Part shown: positions 1 to 11,534 of the stretch, one piece after another
Numbering within the stretch: position 1 is the stretch's first letter
Layout: every line of letters begins with the position of its first letter
DNA from: Mauremys mutica
Taxonomy: Eukaryota > Chordata > Testudines > Geoemydidae
Reading direction: 5' to 3'
Length of the DNA stretch: 64,000 nt
Assembly: GCF_020497125.1 (NCBI RefSeq)
Contig: NC_059084.1
Coordinates: forward strand, 5,049,501 to 5,113,500
Position numbers and translations under genes: made by a program
The notes under the pieces: model-generated
Database searches by the model: none
What the model was told of the DNA's origin: nothing
Seen by the model: the letters and a program-made list of their open reading frames with translations, nothing else

Positions 1-480
1 TTGAATTTATTTTTGGTTTTGTTGATGGATGACCATTGGGTGTCTTAAAAAAGAGCCCTAGCAGTGAGATATTTCTATAGGATTCTTGTGTTGAACTTTC
101 CATGAACTAGTGACACACTGCCCTCTCAAGACCTTTTCATCCAGAGACCTTTTCATGCTGCATTCCTCAAAAGCAGTCTCACGTGGAAGCTTCATTTACA
201 TCAAAAATCAGGAGAGGGATGGGAAGTCCACAGGAAGGGAAGAACTGGATGAGGTCTCTTGAAACAAGTTCATTGAACTTTGGAAGATATAAACAAGGAC
301 AGAAGCCATCTTTGGCATCCAGCACTGGGTGACGCAAGGGAACAGAACTCTTGAAAGCTGAGAAAGATGGGTCCTTCAACCAAGGGGGCTGAAGTCTCTG
401 GGAATGGGAGACTGGTAAGGAAACTATCTTGAACAAAGACTTAGGTCTCAGCCATTAGCAAGGGCATTTTTACTTTTGTT
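1..480. other. No gene recognised; probably the body of an interspersed repeat
   Basis: No coding exon is evident. The 85-codon minus ORF (179-436) has no recognisable domain. The stretch runs directly into the LTR-like tail that follows and may be part of the same element. Confidence 0.4.
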
Positions 481-965
481 TGCTTGCAATCCTTTCAAAC
501 TTCATTCCTTCTACTTGGTATCACTTTAACTATGTCCTTTTGTTAATAAACTTGCTTTTTTAAATAATAAACCAACTGAGTGCTGTGCTTGAAGGGAAGG
601 GTGTATTTACCCCAGATAAGTTAATAAGGTGTGATGTGCTTTTGCCTCTTTAAAGGAGCAAATGAACCTTATTATTTCCCTGAGTGTTCCGGGAGAGGGC
701 TGGACACTTGTTTTTGGGAAAATTTAGGACTGGGCTTGTGTTGAGGTCCTCTTGTCAGGTGTAAGCAGAGTGTGCTGGCGGGAGGGAGGGAAACAAGCAG
801 GCTGCTGCAATCAGAGCTGCTTAACCCACACTCAGTGCAAGCCTATATGCTGGCTGGGAGCATCAAGACAAGAGAAATACAGCAGCAGAGCCTTTTGAAG
901 CACTTAGAGTTACAGGGCAGGCAGTGACACAACCCCTTATGGGTCTGGATTGCACCCCATAACGT
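481..965 (+). repeat. Unclassified LTR-like interspersed repeat, 3' portion
   Basis: AATAAA-type signals at 545-570 are followed by GT-rich sequence and a right end near GTGACAG. The layout resembles the end of reptile LTR-like repeats and parallels the element at 30.6-31.5 kb. The family name and left boundary are not established. Confidence 0.4.
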
Positions 966-984
966 GACAGAGATATACCTGGAT

Positions 985-1350
985 AATCCTGGCAAGTTAC
1001 CTGCATCCACTCGCTGCAGAGGAAGGCAAAGTCACCGCCAATTTGGTCTGGGGAAAAAATCCTTCCCAATCCCACATATGGCAACCAGTTAAGCCCTGAG
1101 AGCGTGAGCAAGAACCAGCCAGCCAAGCACCTGCGAGAAAGAGAGACTGCTTGGTGCCACCTCAGAGCCCTGGCCTGCCCCAACCAAAATTCCATCTCCA
1201 GCGACTCACGATGGATTATTCCTTGCATTGACATTTTAGCAGAAGGGATAGAAAAGCGAAATGAAAAGTGCATCATGGGAGTTATTAGCCCTTTTGTGCT
1301 CCGTCTAATTGTTGCTCCCGAATTACTGGAATCTGTGTACATATATAAAA
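985..1350 (-). mobile_element. CR1-type LINE 3'UTR fragment, minus strand
   Basis: The plus strand carries the reverse complement of a CR1 3' region, recognisable by the run around CTGCAGAGGAAGGCAAA and the following GGGGAAAAAATCCTTCC. It belongs to a different CR1 subfamily from the plus-strand copy that follows. Short ORFs over it on both strands are by-products. Confidence 0.6.
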
Positions 1351-1368
1351 CTAAGGATAGCTAATGTA

Positions 1369-2685
1369 ATGTCAGTTTTTCAAAAGGGCCCTAGAGGAGC
1401 CCCCTGTAATTATAGGCCAGTAAGCCTGACTTCAGTACTAGGCAGACTGGTTGAAACTATAGGAAAGAACAAAGTTGTCAGACACATAGATGAACATAAT
1501 TTGTTGGGGAAAAGTCAACATGGTTTTTGTAAAGGGAAATCATGCCTCACCAATCTATTGGAATTCTTTGAGGGGATCAACAAGCATGTGGACCAGGGGG
1601 ATTCAGTGGATATAGTATATTTAGATTTTCAGAAAGCCTTTGACAAGGTCCCTCACCAAAGGCTCTTAAGCAAAGTGAGCAGTCATGGGATAAGAGGGAA
1701 AGTCTTCTCATGGATTGGTAACTGGTAAAAAAAAGATAAGAAACAAAGGGTGGGTATAAATGGTCAGTTTTCAGAATGGAGAGAGGTAAATAGTCATGTC
1801 CCCCAGGGGTTTGTACTGGGGCCAGTCCTATTCAACATATTCATAAATGATCTGGAAAAAGGGGTAAACAGTGAGGTGGCAAAATTTGCAGATGATATAA
1901 AAATACTCAAGATGGTTAAGTCCCAGGCAGACTGTGACAATCTACAAAAGGATCTCTCAACACAGTGGGACTGGGCAACAAAATGGCAGATGAAATTCAA
2001 TGTTGATAAATGCAAAGTAATGCACATTGGAAAACATAATCCCAACTATGTATATAAATTGATGGGGTCTAATTTAGCTGTTACCACTCAAAAAAGAGAT
2101 CTTGAAGTCATTGTGGATAGTTCTCTGAAAACATCAACCCGATGTGCAGTGGCAGTCAAAAAAGCGAATAGAATGTTGGGAATCGTTAAGAAAGGGACAG
2201 ATAATAAGACAGAAAATATCATATTGCCTCTATATAAATCCACGGTACGCCCACATCTTGACCACATCTTCATGCCATATTCGCCTCATTTCAAAAAAGA
2301 TATACTGGAATTGGAAAAGATTCAGAAAAGGGCTACAAAAATTATTAGGGGTATGGAACAGCTGCCATATGAGGAGAGATTAATAAATCTGGGACTTTTC
2401 AGCTTGGAAAAGAGACGACTAAGAGGGGATATGATTGACGTCTATAAAATCATGACCGGTGTGGAGAACGTAAATAAGGAAGTGTTATTTACTTCTTCTC
2501 AGAACACAAGAACTAGGGATCACCAAATAAAATTAATAGGCAGCAGGTTTAAAACAAACAAAAGGAAGTATTTTTTTTCACACAACTTGTGGATCTCCCT
2601 GCCAGAGGATATTGTGAAGGCCAAGACTATAACAAGGTTCAAAAAAGATAAATTCATGGAGGATAGGTCCATCAGTGGCTATTAG
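1369..2685 (+). pseudogene. CR1 ORF2 reverse transcriptase, truncated with one internal stop
   Basis: This is a decayed fragment of the CR1 replication protein, which reverse-transcribes the LINE RNA at a nicked target. Visible blocks are NYRPVSLTS (RT block 1), DFQKAFDKVPH (motif A with its catalytic Asp), [19 protein letters not shown] (motif B region) and FADD at 1885-1896 (motif C; the family usually reads FADDTKL). The C-terminal region follows, with [12 protein letters not shown] and [12 protein letters not shown]. One in-frame TAA at 1726-1728 interrupts it; no frameshift is needed to read from 1369 to the terminal TAG. The endonuclease domain is absent, so it cannot be functional. Confidence 0.92.
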
Positions 2686-2884
2686 CCAGGATGGGCAGGG
2701 ATGGTGTCCCTAGCTTCTGTTTGCCAGAAGCAAGGAATGAGTGACAGGCGATGGATCACTTGATGATTCCCTGTTCTGTTCATTCCCTCTGGGGCACCTG
2801 GCATTGGCCACTGTCAGAAGACCAGATACTGGGCTAGATGGATCTTTGGTCTGACCCAGTCTGGCTGTTCTTATGTTCTTAAAA
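1369..2884 (+). mobile_element. 5'-truncated CR1 LINE with 3' end
   Basis: The element starts inside the reverse transcriptase domain of ORF2 and continues through the C-terminal region and 3'UTR. It ends in the typical CR1 tail, reading GGGCTAGATGGATC and CTTATGTTC, at about 2884. Endonuclease and earlier parts are missing, as expected for incomplete target-primed reverse transcription. This is the longest CR1 copy in the window. Confidence 0.93.
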
Positions 2885-4954
2885 TAAATAAAAGTAACCA
2901 AAGGAAAAAACCATTAGGGCTGTTTACAGACGCCTGCCAGAAATGCCCTCATTTTTCTGATATATTAAAAAGATAGAACTTTATTGGTGGTGCTTTATCA
3001 CACTCCTTCCCTGCAGTGTCTTTCCCTCTCTGGAGTTATTAAGCAACGTAAAAGGCCAGTGCACGGGGCGTTTGCTTTGCTTTTTTCCATGCTTTTTTTT
3101 TTTTAATCATGATTTCTTGGGAACAAAGCACTGAAAGTGCTATTGAAAGTCACTGAGTGCAGAGGCTGGGCAAACTCTCTGATAAGAGAGCCACTGCTGA
3201 TTGCTCTGGGAAGGGAATTACCGTATAAGCGCCAGGCCAGGATTATTTATATATAGTGAGAACCACCAAAGTTGTAGAGTAAGATCTTAAAGTGACCAAA
3301 ATAAGCCAGGCAGCACACACGCCTTTGTTCTGAACATGATTGCTCCAGGGGACAGAATTCTGAGAAGGTGAACCGGAGCTTCAGGACACCCAAACCAACT
3401 GCCCTGATTTGCACCAGCTGAAGATCTGGGGCCCAAAGTGTCTCCTCCATTGCTTGGATTCTTGACATTCAATGGTAAAATCTTCAGGAGTCTTTCCCCT
3501 CAAAACACAGTACTAGTGATTTGTTCTGTGTTTACTAGTAACAATACCATACTCCGGTGTGGGGTGAGACTGCATAACCAGCATCCACAGCCGCTTAGTT
3601 GGCCAATTGTGGCTTTGGGATTATGCCTGGCGAGTGCATGCCACTCGTGGTGATACGATACAGCTGAATCACACCATGCCAGTCTCATGGCTTACCTGCA
3701 GGTTGGTTACAGACCAGATTTTATGTCCCTGCCCACGCACAATGGGAATTTTATGAGTATTTTCCTCTGTGCACAGCCTTGTAGCTACTCTTTGCAGGAT
3801 ACACCATTGCACCTTATGCCTTTGCTTAGCATTCTGTCCCTACTGAAGGGGAAAACGTCATGGTCCATGAGCACCACAAAGGCACCAGTTATACACTGAA
3901 AAGAAATGGACTCTTGACAGTGCGCAGAAAGGTGGAGGCTATCCCTGGAGCCATGTGTCCCTGACCTGTGAGCCATACTTCTGCATCCTACCCTGCTATA
4001 ATTTCCCCTGGAGATTTAGAGCAGTTATACTATCTGTAGCATTGTCCTACAGATTTCTGAAGCCATATAAACACGGTCTTATTACGTGTTACAGCACTAC
4101 AGTGTGTTGTTACCAGTGACCACGTGTTTTGTAATAATACTCAAAGGCTTTGTTGGCTGCTGGCTGATCTCTTTGTTTGTATATAAAAAAACTGCTGTTT
4201 GTTTTAGTTTATGGACATCATTGTTCACACACTTGTCAGATGCATTGTTCTAGTCTAGAGCTCATATATTATACATGCCTGTAACTGACGGTCTTCAATT
4301 TCATAGTACAAAAATCAGAAGGGATAATATCATGTATAAGACTCCTGCTTAGGTATGCTGGTGATAAGCTCAATAGAAATGTCCACATAAAATAATTAAT
4401 TACCACTCTCTTTTAAAACTGGTTTCTAAAGTGAGCTTTACGAAATGAAGAATCTGACTGGCTGATCAAAGTGGCAAATTTCTGACTCTGTAGTTGTTTT
4501 CTATCCCATGCAACCACATGGGTCGAGATTCATTAGCCAATCACTATAAAAGTGCAAACAGTATATTGCAAAAAGCAATCTAGAAACCCAGTTAGACTCA
4601 ATTTGGTGAAGTCTCATGTTGTTTTCTCTCTTGCTGTAAATTGTTCTGAGGGGCAGCGTAGGAAAGGCACTGTATCAAACTAAATTGAAGCAAATAGATA
4701 ACGGCTCTTCTTGGGGTAATTGAAATTACTTGACATTTGACTTTATGACTCACAACACCCCTGAGGCATGTTTAGCATTCACAATACCCGCTAAAAGTGC
4801 TACGCTTTGCTGATTACTGAATACTAAACAGTGTTCAGATTATTAATAGATATTGGAATTTAAATTTCTTCAGTTTCTGCCTGTATATTTTATGGTGCTA
4901 TGAAACTTCATAGATATAGTATGTTTCATATGTAGGGTTTCCTGCACCTTCCTT
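2885..4954. other. No gene recognised
   Basis: The stretch is mostly non-repetitive to the eye. ORFs of 60-75 codons at 3247-3976 occur in several frames on both strands and show no domain. A T-rich run lies at about 3095-3105. Confidence 0.5.
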
Positions 4955-5040
4955 TTAATCAGCTGGTACTAGCTAGTTTCAGAGACAGAATACTGGACTA
5001 GATAGATTATGGTTCTGATCCAGGCTGGCAGTTCCAATAT
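4955..5040 (+). mobile_element. Degenerate CR1 3' end
   Basis: The words GAGACAGAATACTGGACTAGATAGAT and then GATCCAGGCTGGC match the CR1 3' tail with substitutions. It is only the terminal part of an old copy. Confidence 0.6.
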
Positions 5041-6269
5041 GCAATACATCTGGGTAGATGATGCGTGTATGTATAGATATCTATTCTATTTGACATGGAT
5101 AATATGTAGACTTGGCGGAATCTGAATTTTTTGTGGGGGAGGGGTATAATTTTGACAGATAATATTGATGTTAATTTTTAAGCCTTTTTTCTAATTTTAT
5201 CAATTTAAATTTTCACTGTTGCACAAAATTAAGAGGTTTAAACTTTCTTTCCTGTTTTTATTGATTTACATTTTCACAGTTGAAGGAAATTAAAGGATGG
5301 ACAGACAATGGTGTGTGTGTCAGACACAATAATTATTTAATGACTAAACACTGAGATTCAAAACATTAAAGCTTTATCACCATTAAAACGCAAACGGTCA
5401 GCGTCACATGTCAAGATATTAAAAGTAAATATTCTTAAATCAAACTCGAACAAGTTCTCAACTAGCATTTTTCTCGTATTGCCTCTCTGTACATTTTTAT
5501 TACATTGATGGGAAAAATCTTTGCATCGGTTTGTGTGTGTATGGTGAAATTGATGTTTACCAACATTTACTGATAAAACTCTAATCCTTTGAACCCTAAT
5601 GATATGTAAAATAACCCTGTATATGAAGACTCTTGGAATTCCAGGGTGATTTAAGACTCGACTCTGAATTTCTTGGTTCCTTAGTGCCATTTGAAGTTAT
5701 ACTTTTATCTTTGAACAGAACATTTAGTATTCTAACATCTTTAATTTCTACCCTGATATCTATTCTGCATATATGAAGCTGTGCATTATTTAGCGATAAA
5801 GGGAAAAAAATTAAGATATTAGAATTATATCACATAAATTTTGTACATTAGTGATAAGAATTATTACCAGCTGAGAAACTTAGTACTGAACAAAAGCTAC
5901 AAACTAATTAAGCCATGATTAATATTCAAGTGTTTCAGTAATTACAGCACCAGCTCTTATGATATAGATTTGTTTTAGGAAAATTGAATAAACAAAATGA
6001 ATCTGGTCTGGAGAAAGATGTTTAAAAAACCACTGATCTGTGCAAAGACTAAAGGATGGAGCTAAATGCTGAGAATTCTTGGTTTATGGACCTTACTACA
6101 TAGAAATCAACTGCAGGGGGGCATTGTTTAGTAATTAACATGAAGCCAGGAATGATTCAAGAGCTGGGCTTAAATTGTCATAGACTATTTCCTGGAGCCC
6201 CATCTCCCGCAACATGCTATAAAAATCCAATGGGGTTTGAAAATATTTACCTTAGCTCCACTCCGGACA
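5041..6269. other. AT-rich stretch, no gene recognised
   Basis: No repeat or exon is identified. Two AT-rich segments at 5167-5220 and 5236-5290 share a loose motif (TTTTATCAATTTA / TTTTATTGATTTA, then TTTTCAC). The 110-codon minus ORF at 5358-5690 shows no domain. Confidence 0.45.
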
Positions 6270-6480
6270 GCTTCGGTTGAATTTAACAGACCTGAGCTCT
6301 ATTCCATCTCTGTCAGTTGACCTGCTGGGTAACCTTGGGCATGTCACTTTGTAAAATCTGTAAAATGGGGTTAATGACAGTGACCTACCTCTGGTCTTGT
6401 GAAGCCTAATTAACTAATGTTTACACAGCAGTTTGAAACCTTTGGATGAAAGATTCTGTTGTCGTGCCAAGGATTATTAA
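6270..6480 (+). mobile_element. MIR-type CORE-SINE, degenerate
   Basis: The hallmark segment reads CTGGGTAACCTTGGGCATGTCAC, followed by TGTAAAATGGGGTTAATGACAG. This matches the MIR core. The tRNA-like head is eroded. Confidence 0.75.
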
Positions 6481-6854
6481 TTTAAATGAAAGCCAAGGCT
6501 TTACAAATAGAGCTTGTTAGGATCACTGGTGCATTTCACCCTACTTCTAACCAGGCCTTTCATAAAATTGAATCTAGCCCTTATGCCTCTTAAACATGAT
6601 CAGGTTGTTCTGCATAATAGGGCTGTTATGCTTTGCCTGGCATAACCTCCCCATTCAATAAATGGGAACACAATGCAGCTTTATTTTCTGTAGCATCATG
6701 CACACAAAGGGGTCCCCAAACACTTTTCAGCATCAAATGACATAGCTAGAGAATTAAACTATAGCAGCAGGAGGGAGAGATATAGATCAGAGATGTTTTC
6801 AGAGGAGATTTGAATAGAGCTGAAGAAGTGATGAGGCAAATGGCTGTTCGGGCC

Positions 6855-6965
6855 GAATGCTGCCTTGGGGCTCAATCCCGCAAGGCGCTGAGTGCCTAGA
6901 GCCCCCATTGAAATCAACGGAAGCTGAGAGTGTTCAGACCTTCACAGGATCAAGCCGCAAGTGAG
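6855..6965. repeat. Foldback-type interspersed repeat
   Basis: The stretch has the style of reptile foldback repeats built around the phrase CATTGAAATCAACGGAAGC, with GGATCAAGCC near its end. Related wording (GCGCTGAGTGCCT) recurs at 8038-8050. Confidence 0.4.
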
Positions 6966-9480
6966 GTTGTAAATATCAATGATGCAGATCTGCAGCATCT
7001 CTGTTTAACTGGCCGATCTATAAAGATCCATTAAACCGATGGAAAAGCGGGCTAGGTTTAAATGAGAATGATGTCATGTCATTGTAGTCCCATAGGTAAT
7101 GCCACCTTCCTGCTGGGTATTACAAGGTTTTTTTCTTTCATAAAATAATAAACCACCTCCTCCCAAGTGAATTTTATGCAGGCAAAGTGTTAGTCCCATT
7201 TGAAGCTGGGATAAGTAGCACAGTGGAAAGGAGAGATCTCAGCAGGGTAGGGGTGGATTTTGAGACAGTTTTGTCTCTGGCTTGGAAGGCAACACACAGT
7301 CAGTGTCACGTCACTCGGAATCTTGTCTACACTCTCTGAAGGTCCATGGCAGGTTATTTTTAACTACGCAGGAAAGCAGCAGCGATTTGTTATTCCCAAG
7401 AGATAGTACATAGATCCCCGAGGGAATTAATTAACTGAAATGTCCTTTGTTACTGGTGGAGCCCTTTTTGGGAGCACTGCTTCTGGCTGCAGGTCGAGGA
7501 CACATGGCTTTAGCTGAGTGAAAGGGGCTGGAACAGAAGCAATCTGGAAGCAGTTTGCTACCAAATGAAATGTGATTCCCTTTGTCACTTCTCTTTAGTT
7601 CACTCGCCAGAGGGCAAATGATTAGGGCTGTCACTGGGGTCTCTTCTGCTGATTCCTGGGGTGTGGACAGGTCTTGCTGAAAGAGGCCTTTCCTGTCCGA
7701 AGCTCTGACAGGCAGTTTTGTGGATGCTGTCGGTCCATCCGTTTCTGCTTTTTTTAACCCTGGTTTCCCATTGTCTCTTTTTTTCCTCTACTCATTTGTT
7801 TCCCCGTTTCCTTCATTTGTCTATCCTCCCTCATGTCTTTCCAACCTTCCCTCACTGTCTCTTCCTCACCCTGCTGTCTCTCCCTTCTTTTACCACTGTC
7901 TTCCTCCTGCTTTCAGTTTCCTTCTGGCATCTGCTCCCACCCTACTGTGTCCTGCTGGAGCAGCTTGCCTGGATGCAGGAACTCTGGGAACGGGGAAGTC
8001 TGGCTCAGCATATGGCTTCTCATTGATTTCACAAAAAGCGCTGAGTGCCTGCACATGGGAGACCAAGAAAGCAGCCAAGTGATCTTTGGATGCAGGACAG
8101 TGCCTCAGCAGGGGAACTGGGTGACCTCATGCCTTCATTTGGATCCACTAATAACCACTGCACAGGTGCACCTGCCACAGTGGAGAATCATTCTGAAATG
8201 CTGGCTAAGGACAGATCCAAGCTAGAGGTCAAAACAGACCCATAAATAACAAATCTACAGAGAGAGGCAAATCCTTAGCAAAAGCATCATTTACTACAGC
8301 AGGATGCTCTTCAGCTGAGCCTTGTTGAGTGGAAAAGTTGGACTTTCCCCAGCTGGGGATTATTCCTGTATATGAAATATTCAGGGCTTCCTGTATATGG
8401 AAACCCATAAATCAATCCCTGGGGGGGTTACTTTCATGTCACGTTACTCTTAGGAGACGGGCTTAAGGCAGAGGGCCTGCTTCTCCTCTCCCACGGGTAC
8501 ACGTAAAGCAGATCTCCTGTAAATTCCATAGAGATGCACTGATGCAAACGCAGCGTCTGAGGAGACAAAGGCTCAGAGTGGCAGTGCTGTGCCCCCACCC
8601 CCCGCAAGTTTGGATATTTGGAAATTTGTGCGTATCGGGGCATTTGATGCTGTGCGTGAAGGCAAACGTCCTGGGACGTGACTTTGACTTTTATTCCCAA
8701 TCAATGTCTTTGTTGTTACCTATTTAAAAGAAAGTGAAATCAGTGGTTTCTCTGTAGCATTCAAAAATACATCCCAGCGCTCCACCCTCTTAATGTGAGA
8801 GAAGTGGGCGGGAGAACTTGCTGGCTTCTGAGGTTGAACAGTGAGCCGTAGCCTGCTCCCAGCTACTCTAAATCCAGAGCAACTTCCTTGATGGCATAGG
8901 AGCAAATCCAGATTGACCTTGGTGTAGAAGAGATCAGCAACTAGCCTAACAACGGCAACTGGCCTTCCTGTTCTTTTATCTACCTGTAAGGCGGCTAGTG
9001 CCTCAGTGCTTTTGGAGATGTGCTTCTCCTCCTTCCGCCGTTCCCCTCTGGTGGGTGGCTCAGTTCGTCTGCTCTGCTCATCCCTTCTCCTCCCCTTACA
9101 GGTAACTGAGTCTCTTGGCTTCACTCCTGCTCAGGCCAGATGGCTATCCTGCCTTTGCCTGACACGCCAGTGCTCCAGCGCCTGATTTCACCCAACCCAG
9201 CCTTCCCCTCCTCGGTTGTCCTCATCCAGAGGGCAGGGAACCTGATACTTGCTAAGACGGTTCTTGTACTGGGGCTGGACTTCTGGGGCAATAGAATTTC
9301 CCTTGCCAGGCAGTTTTGCAACTTTCTTAGATAACTGATTGCAATATCTTCCATTGTGGGAGATGAGGGGGAAATACCATCCTTCCTTCCCGCCCACATC
9401 CTAAATGGAAGACATGGGACAGGAAGGGTCCTGCCACCCCCCCCATATGTTATGCCTTAGAACAGTTTACTTACATTGGG
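6966..9480. other. No gene recognised
   Basis: Contains the pyrimidine-rich tract listed separately and several overlapping ORFs on both strands (7718-8245, 8720-9124) with no known domain. The matching words ACCTGTAAGG (8982-8991) and CCTTACAGGT (9095-9104) form a short inverted repeat. Confidence 0.45.
7745..7925. repeat. Pyrimidine-rich tract
   Basis: Around 180 bases are strongly biased to C and T on the plus strand, with many CCTTCC and CTCTTCC words and few purines. Stop-poor composition explains the overlapping plus-strand ORFs here. Confidence 0.8.
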
Positions 9481-9484
9481 AAGG

Positions 9485-9562
9485 GACAATCTTTTTGTTC
9501 TGTGTTTATTCAGCACCTACCACAATGGAGTCCTGGTGCATGCAATATATAATAATAATGGT
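9485..9562 (+). mobile_element. L2/L3-like LINE (or its SINE partner) 3' end
   Basis: TTTTTGTTCTGTGTTTATTC, then CAGCACCTACCACAATGGAG, then an AATAATAATGG tail. The same terminal module recurs at 56160-56260, 51055-51165 and 40675-40775, and in reverse at several sites. Confidence 0.7.
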
Positions 9563-10224
9563 AACACCCAGTCGAGATCTCTGCTGCTTCCTTTGAAGGG
9601 CTACAGCATCCAATGCTTTGGAAATTAAAATGGCTGCATCTTCCAGGATTGGCAGGCTTCTGTTTCTTTGGTTTTCAATGTTAAAAAAGAGAGAAAAATT
9701 AGAAAAGAGAATGGGAAAATGCCCCTCTAAGGGCCCTTTGGTCTTCCAAGTGACAGCATTGCTTCGGAGTTGTTTCATCTAGGTCTTAAACTGTAAAGTA
9801 GGAGCCCTGCCTGATTCTTACACAGACTGAAACAAAACACACGTGCACACACACACAAACATTCTGATTTAGGTTCCTCAAACTGAAAGAGGTGCAAGAG
9901 AGCGTGGATTGCTCAGGTTTAATTTGGAATTAGTTTCTGAAGCTCGAGTACAGAATTTAGCCGAGGAGATTGGACAACAAAGCCAGCGACATGGATTTGT
10001 GAAGTAAAATGCTGGTTCCGTGTGCCTGCCCTGTCTTCTCCTTTTGACAGCTTGTAGAGAATCTCCAAAGCCAGTGGTCCCTGCAAAGGGTCGTTTCTCT
10101 TAGAACCTGGTTCTGTCACTGAGGGCTCAATCTCTTATATGGACAGAGATAGAGGAAGAAGCAAAGCAGAGATCTTAAAGCTTTTGATCATAGTAACTGT
10201 GGGCTGTGTGTGTCATAATGTTTG
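9563..10224. other. No gene recognised
   Basis: Non-repetitive to the eye apart from a short interrupted CA run at 9839-9861. The 90-codon minus ORF (9506-9778) has no recognisable domain. Confidence 0.5.
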
Positions 10225-10440
10225 AGACGATGCGAGGCGTAAGGCTGATCACACTGGGAGCCAGCAGACTTCAGTTCTGTTCTTTTCTCCACAGCTGTGT
10301 GTCCATAAGCAAGACCCTGCTATGCTCTGTGCCTCGGTTTCCCCATCTGTAAAATATAGATATATTTCTCTACCTCATAAGGCTGCTGTGAAGCTAAACT
10401 CTTTGATGCTTATAAAGTGCCAAGATACCATGGTGAGGAG
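10225..10440 (+). mobile_element. MIR-type CORE-SINE
   Basis: ACTGGGAGCCAGCAGACTTC is followed by GTGCCTCGGTTTCCCCATCT, GTAAAATA and GGCTGCTGTGAAG. These match MIR core and 3' sequence. Head and core are both present. Confidence 0.8.
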
Positions 10441-10522
10441 CACCAAACAAGTGCAGATAGATAAATACTCAAATGCCAGCACCCTCCTCTTAGCTACTAG
10501 ATAACATTTCCCCATTTATTCC

Positions 10523-11230
10523 TGTAACACTCCCTCACTCACCCCAGAGGAGGGAGGTCACGGAAGGGCTGGCAGTAGCCCACCTCCAAGCTTGTCTCAG
10601 TTTAACTAGGGCCTGGGCTTGCAGGGCCCAGGCAGCCAGCAAACAGTGTTAAGGGTCTGGGGCCACTCCTCTTCAGAGCGAGAGCCCCTTGCAGAGGAAC
10701 GAGGGTCAGCCGCCCGGGGAGGGGAGGCTAGGGGGACACAGGCCCTCCCTACTCCACCGCCTTCCAGCCCAGGGCCCTGGCAGGGGCAGAGTCAGCTGCC
10801 CCGGGGTTGGCGGGGATCCAGCCGCAACACGCTGATGCTGGGGCTCTGGGCTTTGCAGCCAGCCCTATGGCGGCTGCCTCTGGGCCACTTCCTGCCTCCC
10901 CTGGGGCGGGTATCTCTGACCTCCAGTCGTCGTCCGGCTCCTTCAGGTAAGCAGCGGTGGGCACTCTGGGCCAGTTGTCGTCTGTGTCCAGGGCGTGGGC
11001 TGAGCCAGGCGGGGAATCTGCTCCGTGCTGCTCTGGAACTGGCGGGACGTCCTTCCCCTCTGCAGATTTCCCCCCTGAATGGGCTGCGGGTCTGGTCTTT
11101 TATACTGCTGGCCACACCCCTGTCCTTCCGGTGAGGGGGGCGGGGTGGCTTAGGCTCCGCCCTCCAAGGGGCATGTAACACTCCCTCACTCACCCCGGAG
11201 GAGGGAGGCCTGTCTGCCTCACTACAATTC
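10523..11230. mobile_element. GC-rich LTR-like interspersed repeat
   Basis: About 700 bases of high GC content stand out from the AT-rich surroundings. The stretch carries TTTTATACTGCTGGC (TATA-like), a GGTGAGGGGGGCGGGG run and a 35-base direct repeat (10523-10557 and 11174-11208, one mismatch) at its two sides. The wording resembles GC-rich turtle LTR-type repeats I recall. No primer binding site or gag/pol is visible. The 171-codon plus ORF (10619-11134) reflects its stop-poor GC content. Confidence 0.55.
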
Positions 11231-11534
11231 CCCTTCCTGTGCGGATTCTCAGCTCCACACTAATAAGGCTGATATGCATGCGCACACACTCACACACAAA
11301 TATACCTCACGTTCACACTCAGAGGAATGCATTTTGAACCCAGAGCAATCATCATCCTCACTACCTTGTCCTCTGGTCACAAAGAAAAACATTTCAATGA
11401 TGGCCCAGGGTAATGCAAAGAACGCAGCCCTCAATTATTTAAAGTTTAATGCAAAGATCATGCAAGCTTCATGCTTATTTAAGGGCACTCTTGCTTATTC
11501 CATTCAGGATCTTTGCATCATACTGCAAGATTCA
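11231..11534. other. No gene recognised
   Basis: A short CA-rich stretch lies at 11280-11300, and AT-rich sequence with repeated GCAAGATT/GCAAAGATC words precedes the CR1. No exon is identified. Confidence 0.5.

Noticed and set aside
1794..2273. Minus-strand ORFs across the CR1
   Set aside because: They are antisense shadows of the reverse transcriptase reading frame.
7718..8225. Three overlapping plus-strand ORFs of 102-130 codons
   Set aside because: A pyrimidine-rich tract lacks stop codons in all frames, so openness is compositional.
10619..11134. 171-codon ORF as a possible gene
   Set aside because: It lies inside a GC-rich LTR-like repeat where stops are rare; the translation is low-complexity and has no domain, and opposite-strand ORFs are equally long.
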